Source: JANMEX01 sp043744175
GTDB taxonomy: Bacteria; Pseudomonadota; Alphaproteobacteria; Rhizobiales; Rhizobiaceae
DNA: 17,691 nt
NCBI GenBank assembly: GCA_043744175.1
Contig: JAYTVD010000132.1
Span: 1 to 17,691 of the forward strand
Direction: 5' to 3'
Both the position numbers and the translations under genes were made by a program. Shown piece by piece: positions 7,564-14,983 of this stretch; the stretch's first letter is position 1, and each line of letters starts with the position of its first letter. Below the pieces are notes generated by a model that worked only from the letters and a program-made list of their open reading frames with translations, was not told the DNA's origin and ran no database searches.

Positions 7564-7600
7564 CAATTGCATGGCCGCTTTTAGCGCATCGATGCGATTG
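7564..7600 (-). other. Compound stem-loop between ileS and the lipoprotein gene
   Basis: Outer arms CAATTGCAT (7564-7572) and ATGCGATTG (7592-7600) pair in 8 of 9 positions. They enclose a perfect inner hairpin CGCT-TTT-AGCG (7576-7586). A 12-base palindrome (7585-7596) overlaps it. There is no strong T-tract on the minus strand, so it could be a weak terminator, an RNA-processing site or chance. The rest of 7504-7635 shows nothing clear. Confidence 0.35.
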
Positions 7601-7635
7601 CGACAATGTTTCTTTCCATTACCACAATCAACCCT

Positions 7636-10629
7636 TTATAACTTGCCCAGCGCCTTCAACTCATGCAGCGCGGCAGCATCGCGGGCGGAGACATCCGGAT
7701 AGGCGGCGTCTGATCCCACATCATCGGTGTAGCGCCATGAGCGCGCGCACTTGGTGCCTGTGGCAGCGTGTGATACCACGCCAACGTTCTTCAGATCATC
7801 CAAGCGGAACGCACCTTCCGGCCCTGCGCCCACTTCCAGCATTGCGCCGGATGTGATGCAGATCTCGGCCAAGTCCGTCTCGCGCAGCACGGCAAGCGCC
7901 GCTTCATCCATCTCAACATAGATGGTTGGCGCGGCTTCCAGCGAGGAACCGATACGCTTTTGCGCGCGTTCCAGTTCGAGAGCGCCGGTCACAGCACGGC
8001 GGACGTTTTTGATAACCGTCCACTTTTGTGCCAGTTCGCCATTCTGCCAGTCACCAGCGATGGTCGGGAACTGTTCGAGATGCACGGATATCTTGTCAGG
8101 GTAACGGTCGCCCCATGCTTCTTCCGTGGTAAACGGCATCAGCGGCGCGGTCCATTTTACCAGACAATCGAAGATATGGCGCACGACTTCGAGCGAAGCC
8201 TTGCGCTTGGCGCTCGACGGCGCTTCGCAATAAAGCGCATCTTTGCGGATATCGAAGTAGAAGGCTGAAAGCTCCACCACCATGAAATCCATCAGGGCTT
8301 TCGTCACCTTGCGGAATTCAAAAGCATCGTAGCCCTTGCGCACCACTTCATCGAGCTCAGACAAGCGGTGCAGCATATATTGCTCCAACTCAGGCATGTC
8401 CTTCACGGGCGTTACCGTGCCTTCATCATGGGCCAGCGTGCCCAGCATCCAGCGCATGGTGTTGCGATATTTGCGATAGGCATCCACTGCCGTTTTCAAA
8501 ATTTCAGGTCCGATGCGCAGGTCTTCGGAATAGTCGGACGTTGCCACCCACAAGCGCAAAATATCCGCGCCGGAGGTTTTGATGACATCCTGCGGCGCCA
8601 CGACATTGCCCAAAGACTTCGACATTTTCTTGCCGTCCTCGGCCATCACAAAGCCATGGGTCAGCACGGCATCATAGGGCGCGCGGCCGCGCGTGCCACA
8701 GCTTTCGAGCAAGGAAGAATGGAACCAACCGCGATGCTGGTCGGAGCCTTCAAGATATAAATCCGCTGGCCATTTCAAATCCGGACGCTCTTCCAAGCAG
8801 AAGGCGTGCGTGCAGCCTGAATCAAACCATACATCGAGAATGTCTTTGATTTGGTCCCAATCATCGAGATTATCGACGAAACCGCCAAGGAAACGCTCCT
8901 TCGCGCCGTCCTTATACCAAGCGTCCGCGCCCTCAACGGCAAATGCCGCCGTGATGCGGTCTGCCAGTTCTTGGGAGGCGTTAAAGCCTTCGCCGGGGAT
9001 AACCTGTCCGGTTTCCTTGTGGCGGAACACCGAAATCGGCACGCCCCAAGCTCTTTGGCGTGAAAGCACCCAGTCCGGCCGTCCAGCGATCATCGCATTC
9101 AGCCGCGTCTTGCCGCCTGCGGGCACAAAGCGCGTAGCCTCGATTGCCGCCAGCGATACGTCGCGCAGCGTGCCGTTGATAGCCGCCGTTGGCTTATCCA
9201 TATGCACAAACCATTGCGGCGTGTTGCGGAAAATTACCGGCTTTTTCGAGCGCCATGAATGCGGATATTCATGCTTTACACGGCCACGGGCGAAGAGGTT
9301 GTTGGCGGCAATCAGCGCCTTGAACACAGCCTCGTTTGCATCGCCCTTTTTGCCATTGTCGTCGATAACCCGCGCTGGCCCGCCCTCGCGGTCCGGCCCA
9401 AAGCCCGGTGCATCCTTGGTATAAAATCCTGCATCATCCACCGGAAACGGAATGGCAGAGGAAATACCGCGCGCTTCCAGCTTGCTGGCGTTCTGCGTCC
9501 AAATATCAAAGTCCTCGCGGCCATGCGATGGCGCGGTGTGGACAAAGCCCGTGCCCGCGTCGTCAGTGACGTGCTCGCCGTCTAGGAGAGGGACATCGAA
9601 AGTGTAGCCGAGGTCGCGGAGTGGGTGAGCGCAAACGATTGCTGCTAACTCGTCCGCCGTCACATCGCGCACTAGTTCAAGCACAATCTTGGCCTTCTCT
9701 GCGCAACCTGCTGCCAAAGACTTTGCAAAAACCAGCTTCTCACCAGCCTGTGGTCCAAAGGAGTTTTCTGCGGAGGCCACTTGGTAAAGGCCGTAAGCAA
9801 CCTTCGAAGAATATGAAATCCCGCGGTTGCCTGGCATCGTCCATGGCGTAGTGGTCCAGATTACGATAGACGCCTCCTCCAGAACCAATGGGGGTGCGAC
9901 TTCGGCATTACTCGGAGCGCGACGGTCGATGAAGGCGTCTATGGTATTTCGAACCCCACGGACTACCGGAAACTTCACCCAAACCGTGTCGCTCTCATAC
10001 ATCTCGTACTCGACCTCGGCCTCGGCCAGCGCTGTGCGCTCCACCACACTCCACATCACGGGCTTGGAGCCTCGATACAATTGTCCGGTCATGGCGAATT
10101 TCATTAGCTCGCCTGCGATTTTGGACTCGGCTTTGAAATTCATCGTCAAATACGGGTCTTTGAAATCGCCCGTCACGCCGAGGCGCTCGAACTCGGCGGA
10201 CTGCACGCCCACCCAGTGGGTGGCAAACTCGCGGCATTCCTTGCGGAAGGTGTTGATTTCGATCTCGTCCTTATTCTTGCCCTTGGCGCGATATTGCTCT
10301 TCGATTTTCCATTCAATCGGCAGGCCGTGGCAGTCCCAACCGGGCACATAGTTGCTATCAAACCCGCGCATTTGGAACGAGCGGGTGATGACGTCTTTCA
10401 AGATTTTGTTCAGCGCATGGCCGATGTGCAAATTGCCGTTGGCGTAAGGCGGGCCATCGTGCAGCACATATTTTGGCCGCCCGGCCGCATCTTCGCGCAG
10501 ACGCTTATAAAGGTCCATCTCGTGCCAGCGCTCAATGATCTTGGGTTCATTTTCCGGCAGGCCCGCGCGCATCGGGAAATTGGTGACTGGCAGATTGAGC
10601 GTCTTTGAATAATCGATTGGTTCGGACAT
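7636..10629 (-). CDS. ileS: Isoleucyl-tRNA synthetase
   Basis: A 997-residue class I synthetase that charges tRNA-Ile in the cytoplasm. The ATP-binding HIGH motif is at 68-71 (PPYANGNLHIGH). The CP1 editing-domain signature WTTTPWTMPGN is at 258-268. KMSKS is at 668-672 (EDGKKMSKSLGNV), followed by the anticodon-binding helices. The C-terminal zinc-finger region reads KCARSW (Cys961) and then SARD. Of the four cysteines found in E. coli-type IleS only the first remains. The start chosen is the ATG at 10629 (MSEPIDYSKTLNLP), which has GGA about ten bases upstream. An in-frame ATG at 10674 would add 15 residues that do not resemble the family. No T-box-like leader is seen. The toxin-antitoxin operon diverges from it upstream. 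Confidence 0.97.
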   Translation of the reverse strand: MSEPIDYSKTLNLPVTNFPMRAGLPENEPKIIERWHEMDLYKRLREDAAGRPKYVLHDGPPYANGNLHIGHALNKILKDVITRSFQMRGFDSNYVPGWDCHGLPIEWKIEEQYRAKGKNKDEIEINTFRKECREFATHWVGVQSAEFERLGVTGDFKDPYLTMNFKAESKIAGELMKFAMTGQLYRGSKPVMWSVVERTALAEAEVEYEMYESDTVWVKFPVVRGVRNTIDAFIDRRAPSNAEVAPPLVLEEASIVIWTTTPWTMPGNRGISYSSKVAYGLYQVASAENSFGPQAGEKLVFAKSLAAGCAEKAKIVLELVRDVTADELAAIVCAHPLRDLGYTFDVPLLDGEHVTDDAGTGFVHTAPSHGREDFDIWTQNASKLEARGISSAIPFPVDDAGFYTKDAPGFGPDREGGPARVIDDNGKKGDANEAVFKALIAANNLFARGRVKHEYPHSWRSKKPVIFRNTPQWFVHMDKPTAAINGTLRDVSLAAIEATRFVPAGGKTRLNAMIAGRPDWVLSRQRAWGVPISVFRHKETGQVIPGEGFNASQELADRITAAFAVEGADAWYKDGAKERFLGGFVDNLDDWDQIKDILDVWFDSGCTHAFCLEERPDLKWPADLYLEGSDQHRGWFHSSLLESCGTRGRAPYDAVLTHGFVMAEDGKKMSKSLGNVVAPQDVIKTSGADILRLWVATSDYSEDLRIGPEILKTAVDAYRKYRNTMRWMLGTLAHDEGTVTPVKDMPELEQYMLHRLSELDEVVRKGYDAFEFRKVTKALMDFMVVELSAFYFDIRKDALYCEAPSSAKRKASLEVVRHIFDCLVKWTAPLMPFTTEEAWGDRYPDKISVHLEQFPTIAGDWQNGELAQKWTVIKNVRRAVTGALELERAQKRIGSSLEAAPTIYVEMDEAALAVLRETDLAEICITSGAMLEVGAGPEGAFRLDDLKNVGVVSHAATGTKCARSWRYTDDVGSDAAYPDVSARDAAALHELKALGKL

Positions 10630-10833
10630 TATTATTTCCAATTGGATTGGTTTTGGGGCCATGCGGTTTCGCACGGCAAATCAGGTTTTAGCTTTTGAGA
10701 GGTTTGCGCCGCAAAGGCAAGTTCCCGGACGTCGCGACTTAGCGCGAAGCCGGGCGAATAATTCGGGTAATTATTTTGAACGACAGAAACATGGCGCTCC
10801 CTTAGCCGAAACCGCACGGCGAATAAAGCTGAT

Positions 10834-10862
10834 TTGCATTCTTGGCCAAATGCGCATATATT
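10834..10862 (+). promoter_or_regulatory. Sigma70-like promoter of the Xre/RES module
   Basis: TTGCAT (10834-10839) is separated by 17 bases from TATATT (10857-10862), good spacing and five of six matches at the -10. Transcription would begin near 10869, about 32 bases ahead of the antitoxin ATG. The -10 box lies at the centre of the operator dyad, so repressor binding should block RNA polymerase. Confidence 0.65.
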
Positions 10863-10878
10863 TGTGCGCAAATGGCCA
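10843..10878 (+). promoter_or_regulatory. Symmetric operator dyad, probably bound by the antitoxin
   Basis: The left arm TGGCCA-AA-TGCGCA (10843-10856) and right arm TGCGCA-AA-TGGCCA (10865-10878) are inverted copies across an 8-base spacer. They match at 12 of 14 positions, and only the central AA breaks symmetry. Each hexamer is itself a palindrome. The dyad covers the -10 box and start site. The family habit of antitoxin autorepression makes the upstream gene product the likely binder; that is inference. Confidence 0.7.
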
Positions 10879-10900
10879 TAATGAAATTTGGGAGATGAAA

Positions 10901-11263
10901 ATGTCCTCAGCCTATGCCCTCGCCCGCCCCGTGATTATGCCCAGCGATCTTGATGATTTGCGTAAGCGCGGGTTTACCAATGATGAGCTATACAAAATCG
11001 TCGCCCCCCGCCGCACCTTGCAGCGCCGCGAAGCCAACAATGAGCAGCTGTCTGTTGTGGAGGCGGATCGGGTTATCAGAATGCAGCGCATTTCAAACTA
11101 TGCTGCCGACGTGTTTGGTGACGCAGAGCAAGCCCAGCGGTGGTTACGCCAGCCCTGCGCCGCGCTGGAAGAGGCCGTGCCGATTGAACTGATGGAGACT
11201 GAGCAAGGCGGGCGGCTGGTTGACGAGGAACTTATCCGCATCCGCTTTGGCATGTTTGTTTAA
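10901..11263 (+). CDS. Xre/MbcA/ParS-type antitoxin of a RES-Xre toxin-antitoxin system
   Basis: A 120-residue protein with an Xre-like helix-turn-helix region in the N-terminal half (SDLDDLRKRGFTNDELYKIV, LSVVEADRVIRMQRI). A DUF2384 toxin-binding domain occupies the C-terminal ~60 residues (ADVFGDAEQAQRWLRQP, then PIELMETEQGGRLVDEELIRI). Antitoxins of this group bind and inhibit the RES-domain toxin and usually repress their own promoter. The ATG at 10901 is preferred because GGGAG lies six bases upstream. The frame is open back to 10661 and an ATG at 10895 also fits, but the longer N-terminus does not look like the family. The stop is two bases before the toxin start, indicating coupled translation. 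Confidence 0.9.
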   Translation: MSSAYALARPVIMPSDLDDLRKRGFTNDELYKIVAPRRTLQRREANNEQLSVVEADRVIRMQRISNYAADVFGDAEQAQRWLRQPCAALEEAVPIELMETEQGGRLVDEELIRIRFGMFV

Positions 11264-11265
11264 GT

Positions 11266-11700
11266 ATGCACATTTGGCGCATTTCCGAGTTTGCCGATCT
11301 TTCCGGTGAGGGCGGCATGGGTGCGCCCGGACGCTGGAACGAGAAGGGCTATCCAATCGTTTACTGCGCCGATCACCCGTCCACGGCGCTGCTCGAAGTG
11401 ATGGTGCATTTTCGCTCAATTGGCTTGCCCAAGACTTATCAATTACTAAAAATTGAAGTGCCCGAGCCTGCCATCATTGAAACCAAAATTCTCAGCGAAA
11501 ATTGGAAAATCAATGCGTTCGAAACGCAGGCAATTTGGACTGCCTTCTCGCTGAAAAATGAAGGCGCTGTGCTGCGCGTTCCCTCAGTGGTCATGCCGCA
11601 GGCGTTTAACTATCTCATCAATCCCATCCATCCAGACGCTGCCGCGATCACAATTTCTGAAACGTGGCGCTATCCGTTTGACAGTCGGCTGCTGGTTTAG
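11266..11700 (+). CDS. RES-domain toxin (NAD+-degrading family)
   Basis: A 144-residue RES domain, complete in length. It shows the conserved opening WRIS, GRWNEKGYPIVYCADHPSTALLE (22-44, with Arg23, Tyr33 and Glu44), then SVVMPQAFNYLINPIHPDA and the ending FDSRLLV. Characterised relatives such as MbcT of Mycobacterium and RES toxins of Pseudomonas and Photorhabdus deplete NAD+ by phosphorolysis or hydrolysis and arrest growth. The Arg, Glu and C-terminal Ser that give the domain its name all appear to be present, so it is probably active. It follows the antitoxin by two bases. The module sits between ileS and ribF and converges on ribF. Whether the product is a phosphorylase or a glycohydrolase cannot be decided from sequence. 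Confidence 0.9.
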   Translation: MHIWRISEFADLSGEGGMGAPGRWNEKGYPIVYCADHPSTALLEVMVHFRSIGLPKTYQLLKIEVPEPAIIETKILSENWKINAFETQAIWTAFSLKNEGAVLRVPSVVMPQAFNYLINPIHPDAAAITISETWRYPFDSRLLV

Positions 11701-11790
11701 GCTCGATTGAGGTCCGTGCTTGCCGCGCACGCATTTCGAGCGCTTGGCGCATCATCTCCGTGCGGTTTCCGGGCGTTTGGCGTGCTGTTT

Positions 11791-12774
11791 TCAAGCGGCG
11801 GCGAAGCAGACGGCGGCGTCTAATTCTGACAGCGGCGTCACGCCGGAAAGCAGTGCGCGCGCCTCCGCTTCATCCAGTTTCATTTGCACCATAAGCGCAT
11901 CCAAACCATCAAATTTCAGCTCAGGCCGCAGATAGCCAAAGAAGGAAACTTCGCAAGTTTCGCCGTATAAATCGCCTGCAAAATCAAACATATAGGTTTC
12001 CAGCAGCGGCGCGCCATCGCTGTCCACCGTCGGCCTGCGCCCAAACGAGGCCACACCATCATAAAGCGAGCCATCGGCCCTGCGGAACCGCACCGCATAA
12101 ATGCCGTGTGCCAGCCGGTTTTCAGGCGCCAGCACCATATTTGCCGTCGGGTAGTCCAGCGTCCGGCCCAGCTGTTTGCCGCCCACAACAGGGGCTGATA
12201 CGGTATAGTGGTAGCCTAATAAACCATTAGAGTCAACGACTTGGCGCTCTGCCAAACAATCACGAATCCGGCTGGAAGACACAACCGATGCGCCCTCATC
12301 GCGGAAAGCATCGACCAAACTCACCTCAAACCCATGGCGCTTGCCCGCCTCAATCAGGAATGCCGGACCGCCTTGGCGACCCTTCCCGAAGTGGAAGTCA
12401 AAACCGGTCACCACATGGCTGACTTTGAGGCCGGAAATCAGGATGGTTTCGATGAATTGTTCGGCTGTATGGCTGGCAAATTCACGCGAGAACGGCTGTT
12501 CGACTACACCATGAAACCCCAATGATTCCAATAGCTTGGCCTTCATTGGCGCAGACGTTAAGCGAAATACTGGCGCGTCTGGGGCGAAAACTGTGCGCGG
12601 GTGCGGCTCAAAAGTCAGGACCAGCGGCGGCTTTTTGGTCGCCGCTGCAATCTCCAAGGCACGGTCCAGAACAGCGCGGTGCCCGCGATGCACCCCGTCA
12701 AAATTCCCAATCGCCACCACGCCCCCGGTCAGGTCGCTTGGCACTTTTGTAAGGTCAGTAATTCGCGCAATCAT
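11791..12774 (-). CDS. ribF: Bifunctional riboflavin kinase / FAD synthetase
   Basis: A 327-residue two-domain enzyme making FMN and then FAD from riboflavin and ATP in the cytoplasm. The N-terminal FMN adenylyltransferase domain shows GNFDGVHRGH (23-32) and the SSSRIRD segment around residue 167. The C-terminal flavokinase domain begins near residue 185 and shows GRTLDYPTAN (PTAN at 209-212), HGIYAV, GVASFGRRPT and LETYMFDFAGDLYGE, the last with the catalytic Glu region. The length is typical. The ATG at 12774 follows the HAD gene stop by nine bases, so the two are probably co-transcribed. The ribosome-binding site is weak (TAAGTAA), consistent with coupling. The gene ends 90 bases from the end of the convergent RES toxin gene. 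Confidence 0.96.
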   Translation of the reverse strand: MIARITDLTKVPSDLTGGVVAIGNFDGVHRGHRAVLDRALEIAAATKKPPLVLTFEPHPRTVFAPDAPVFRLTSAPMKAKLLESLGFHGVVEQPFSREFASHTAEQFIETILISGLKVSHVVTGFDFHFGKGRQGGPAFLIEAGKRHGFEVSLVDAFRDEGASVVSSSRIRDCLAERQVVDSNGLLGYHYTVSAPVVGGKQLGRTLDYPTANMVLAPENRLAHGIYAVRFRRADGSLYDGVASFGRRPTVDSDGAPLLETYMFDFAGDLYGETCEVSFFGYLRPELKFDGLDALMVQMKLDEAEARALLSGVTPLSELDAAVCFAAA

Positions 12775-12783
12775 TTCAGTTAC

Positions 12784-13632
12784 TTAACTCAAATATGGCA
12801 TGGTTGCTACAGGCAAAACGCCATGGCCTTTAAGCCAATTTTGTAGCTGTGCTACGTCCGGTTTGCCATGCACACCATATTCTTTGGCGTGGATGCCGGA
12901 GGATACATAAAGCAGATCCAGCCCCTGATTTACCGCACCTTTTACGTCGGTCAATAGCCCGTCACCAATCGCTAAAACACGTTTCAAATCAACAGGTTGT
13001 CCTGTTACTTCCCGTGCCTCACGCAGCGCTAATTCATAGATCGGTGCATGTGGTTTGCCCGCCACAAATGTGCGTCCCCCCAATAATCCGTAAGCACGGG
13101 CAATTGCCCCTGCGCACCAGATCATTCGCGTCCCGCGCTCCACCACAATGTCTGGATTGGCACAAATGAAGGGCAAATTGCGGGAGCGCAATCGCTCCAA
13201 AAGATCCGCATAGTCATCCGGCGTTTCGGTCTCGTCGTCAAAAAGCCCAGTGCAAACAATGGCTTGCGCCTCTTGCTCTTCCGAAAGCTCTGCGCCGGTG
13301 CCATCGTACAATGACAAGTCACGGTCACTGCCGATGTGGAAAATTTTCTTCGGGCCGGCAGAAATCAAATCCCGTGTCACATCGCCGGAAGTCACCACGC
13401 GGTCCCACGCGATTTCTGGTACGCCGAGGCCCGCCAATTGAGCAATTACCCCTGCATGAGGTCTCGGAGAATTCGTAATTAAAACAACAGCTTTACCCCT
13501 TTCCCGTGCGCGAATAAGCGCTGCAGACGCTTCCTCAAAGGCCCACTCCCCATTGTGCACCACGCCCCAGACGTCGCTTAAAATGACATCATAATCGTCG
13601 GTAATCTCATCTAGTTTGGAGATAAACTTCAT
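12784..13632 (-). CDS. HAD superfamily, subfamily IIA hydrolase-like protein (TIGR01459-type)
   Basis: A 282-residue NagD-like HAD protein of the alphaproteobacterial IIA group commonly found beside ribF. Motif I reads DVWGVVHNG, with nucleophile Asp20 and Trp22 where most HAD phosphatases have the second, acid-base Asp. Motif II is LITNSPRP (Thr53). The family ANPD segment is at 158-161. Motif III Lys193 is in AGKPHAP and motif IV is GDGLLTD (223-229). The C2-type cap lies between motifs II and III. The substrate is unknown. The ribF pairing suggests a role around flavin or nucleotide phosphates, but that is inference. The ATG at 13632 has GGAC about eight bases upstream. It is divergent from the EAL-fold gene. 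Confidence 0.9.
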   Translation of the reverse strand: MKFISKLDEITDDYDVILSDVWGVVHNGEWAFEEASAALIRARERGKAVVLITNSPRPHAGVIAQLAGLGVPEIAWDRVVTSGDVTRDLISAGPKKIFHIGSDRDLSLYDGTGAELSEEQEAQAIVCTGLFDDETETPDDYADLLERLRSRNLPFICANPDIVVERGTRMIWCAGAIARAYGLLGGRTFVAGKPHAPIYELALREAREVTGQPVDLKRVLAIGDGLLTDVKGAVNQGLDLLYVSSGIHAKEYGVHGKPDVAQLQNWLKGHGVLPVATMPYLS

Positions 13633-13763
13633 TTTAGCGTCCGCATTTTCTATCCTGTGCCGGATTAACTGAACCTCTTCACCCTGTCACCAGCTTTCGC
13701 TTTCGTTTGCGCAAACTTCATGTGATATTTAAACCATTCATTAACTATGCGGGCGGGGCATCT

Positions 13764-14906
13764 GTGAGTTTTGTCAATAAAATCGGTGGCTTAGCGGTAA
13801 TTTGCGCCGCTATAGGAGGAGTGGTTCTGGCATGGCAAAACCACACTTCAGCGCCAGAGATTTCTATGCTTATCCTCGGTGGCCTGTGCGTTTTGGGATT
13901 GGCTGGCGCAATCATCGCGTTCGCCTTGGCGGCTCGGGCGCGGCAAGAAACGGCAAAGCTATCGCTGTTGGTTGAAAACGCGGTGGACCGCCTGGAGCGA
14001 CGCCATGATGGGGATCATGCCCGCTTGGTCATGACACTTGCCGCGCTGGATGCGCGCTCATCAAACCGGGAGGGCGAGGACAGTAAGGCCGAAGAACCTA
14101 TTTTAATCAATGAGATACGGGCTGCTCGATCCACAACTACATTGAAAAAAATAGCGCCTGCGAACAGTTTGTCCGATGCCAAGGCAGGGGGCAAAGACGA
14201 GAATTTGTTAAAGCCTAACTATGACGAGCAATTGCTGTTCGACGCCGTCATTGCTAATAAATTGCCGCTCAGCCTAGAGCCGATATTCGAAATGCCTTCG
14301 GCAGATGTGCGCGGCTATCTCGCGTTTGCACAAGTTGGCGGCCGTAACACCCGACGTCTTGCGGCAAAAACCAAAGTTAATCGTGTGGAATTTGACTATC
14401 AGTTACTTTTTGCAGCGGCCAAAGCGGCACGACAGTTATTGAGCCACGTTCCCGCTAAATCGTCACTATATTGCTCTATCGGCGCCGCATCACTCAACGA
14501 ACGCGCTGCACTCAATCGGATAATCCACCTATTTGAAGCGCAACCAAATTTGAAGGATGCATTAATCCTTTTGGTTGCAAATGATGACATTGCGCAGATC
14601 AAAGACGGTGCTTTTGAAACATTTAGAAGCGTCGGAATCCACCTTGGTATCGAAGGAATGCCGGAAAGTTCTGACATTTTTCGCTATTGCAAGGGTGGTC
14701 TGTGGTTCGTGAATGCGAGCGAAATTGCTTCCATCCCGGCAGCGGAATTCACAAAAAACTATCGCGAAACGGCTGCCGCTCACGAGCTCACAATGGTTGC
14801 ACTTGAGGGCGGAGACGAGGCTGAACTGATTGATTTGATTGACTTAAATATTAGCCTTCTGACGTCAAAACATCTCTCACCGCCACGGCTGGTTCGCCCG
14901 GATTAA
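13764..14906 (+). CDS. Membrane-anchored protein with degenerate EAL-like domain
   Basis: About 380 residues. Two membrane segments (~8-25 and ~33-58) are followed by a linker and then, from about residue 150 to 376, a fold resembling EAL cyclic-di-GMP phosphodiesterases. The expected active-site signatures are replaced: LSLEPIFEMPSADVRGYLAF stands where a YQPI...EAL segment should be, LILLVAND where LEiTE is usual, IHLGIEGMP for the LDDFG loop, LWFVNA for KiD, and MVALEGGDE for AEGVE. Metal binding and catalysis are therefore unlikely; nucleotide binding is open. The GTG at 13764 is chosen for the GGGCGGGG just upstream and because the membrane segment follows directly. The frame is open back to a TTG at 13707. 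It converges on the TadG-like gene through a shared terminator. EAL ancestry is an inference from pattern order. Confidence 0.75.
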   Translation: MSFVNKIGGLAVICAAIGGVVLAWQNHTSAPEISMLILGGLCVLGLAGAIIAFALAARARQETAKLSLLVENAVDRLERRHDGDHARLVMTLAALDARSSNREGEDSKAEEPILINEIRAARSTTTLKKIAPANSLSDAKAGGKDENLLKPNYDEQLLFDAVIANKLPLSLEPIFEMPSADVRGYLAFAQVGGRNTRRLAAKTKVNRVEFDYQLLFAAAKAARQLLSHVPAKSSLYCSIGAASLNERAALNRIIHLFEAQPNLKDALILLVANDDIAQIKDGAFETFRSVGIHLGIEGMPESSDIFRYCKGGLWFVNASEIASIPAAEFTKNYRETAAAHELTMVALEGGDEAELIDLIDLNISLLTSKHLSPPRLVRPD

Positions 14907-14925
14907 AGGCACAGCGCAAATCAAA

Positions 14926-14954
14926 AAGCGCGACCACTATTATTGGCCGCGCTT
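14926..14954. terminator. Bidirectional rho-independent terminator
   Basis: AAGCGCGACC (14926-14935) and GGCCGCGCTT (14945-14954) pair with one A-C mismatch around a 9-base loop. The plus strand continues GTTTTGAT. The minus strand continues TTTTTGATTT. It lies between the convergent EAL-like gene (ends 14906) and TadG-like gene (ends 14984), so it can end both transcripts. Confidence 0.85.
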
Positions 14955-14983
14955 GTTTTGATATTCTGACTGACTATGCCTGC

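Noticed and set aside
8693..9424. Plus-strand open frame of 243 codons opposite ileS
   Set aside because: Antisense shadow of the well-supported ileS, rich in Ser/Pro/Arg with no domain or sensible start region. The same applies to the frame at 9827-10351.
10630..10674. IleS start 15 codons upstream (MRNRMAPKP...)
   Set aside because: The ATG at 10629 has a ribosome-binding site and begins the usual IleS N-terminus. The extra residues do not look like the family.
10661..10900. N-terminal 80-residue extension of the antitoxin frame
   Set aside because: The open frame runs back to 10661, but the promoter, operator and GGGAG ribosome-binding site all lie inside it, and the added residues do not resemble the family.
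11701..11741. Possible convergent terminator between the RES toxin and ribF genes
   Set aside because: GCTCGA/TCGAGC arms enclose a five-base CGTGC/GCACG hairpin, but the loops are large and no T-tract follows on the plus strand, so it could be chance.
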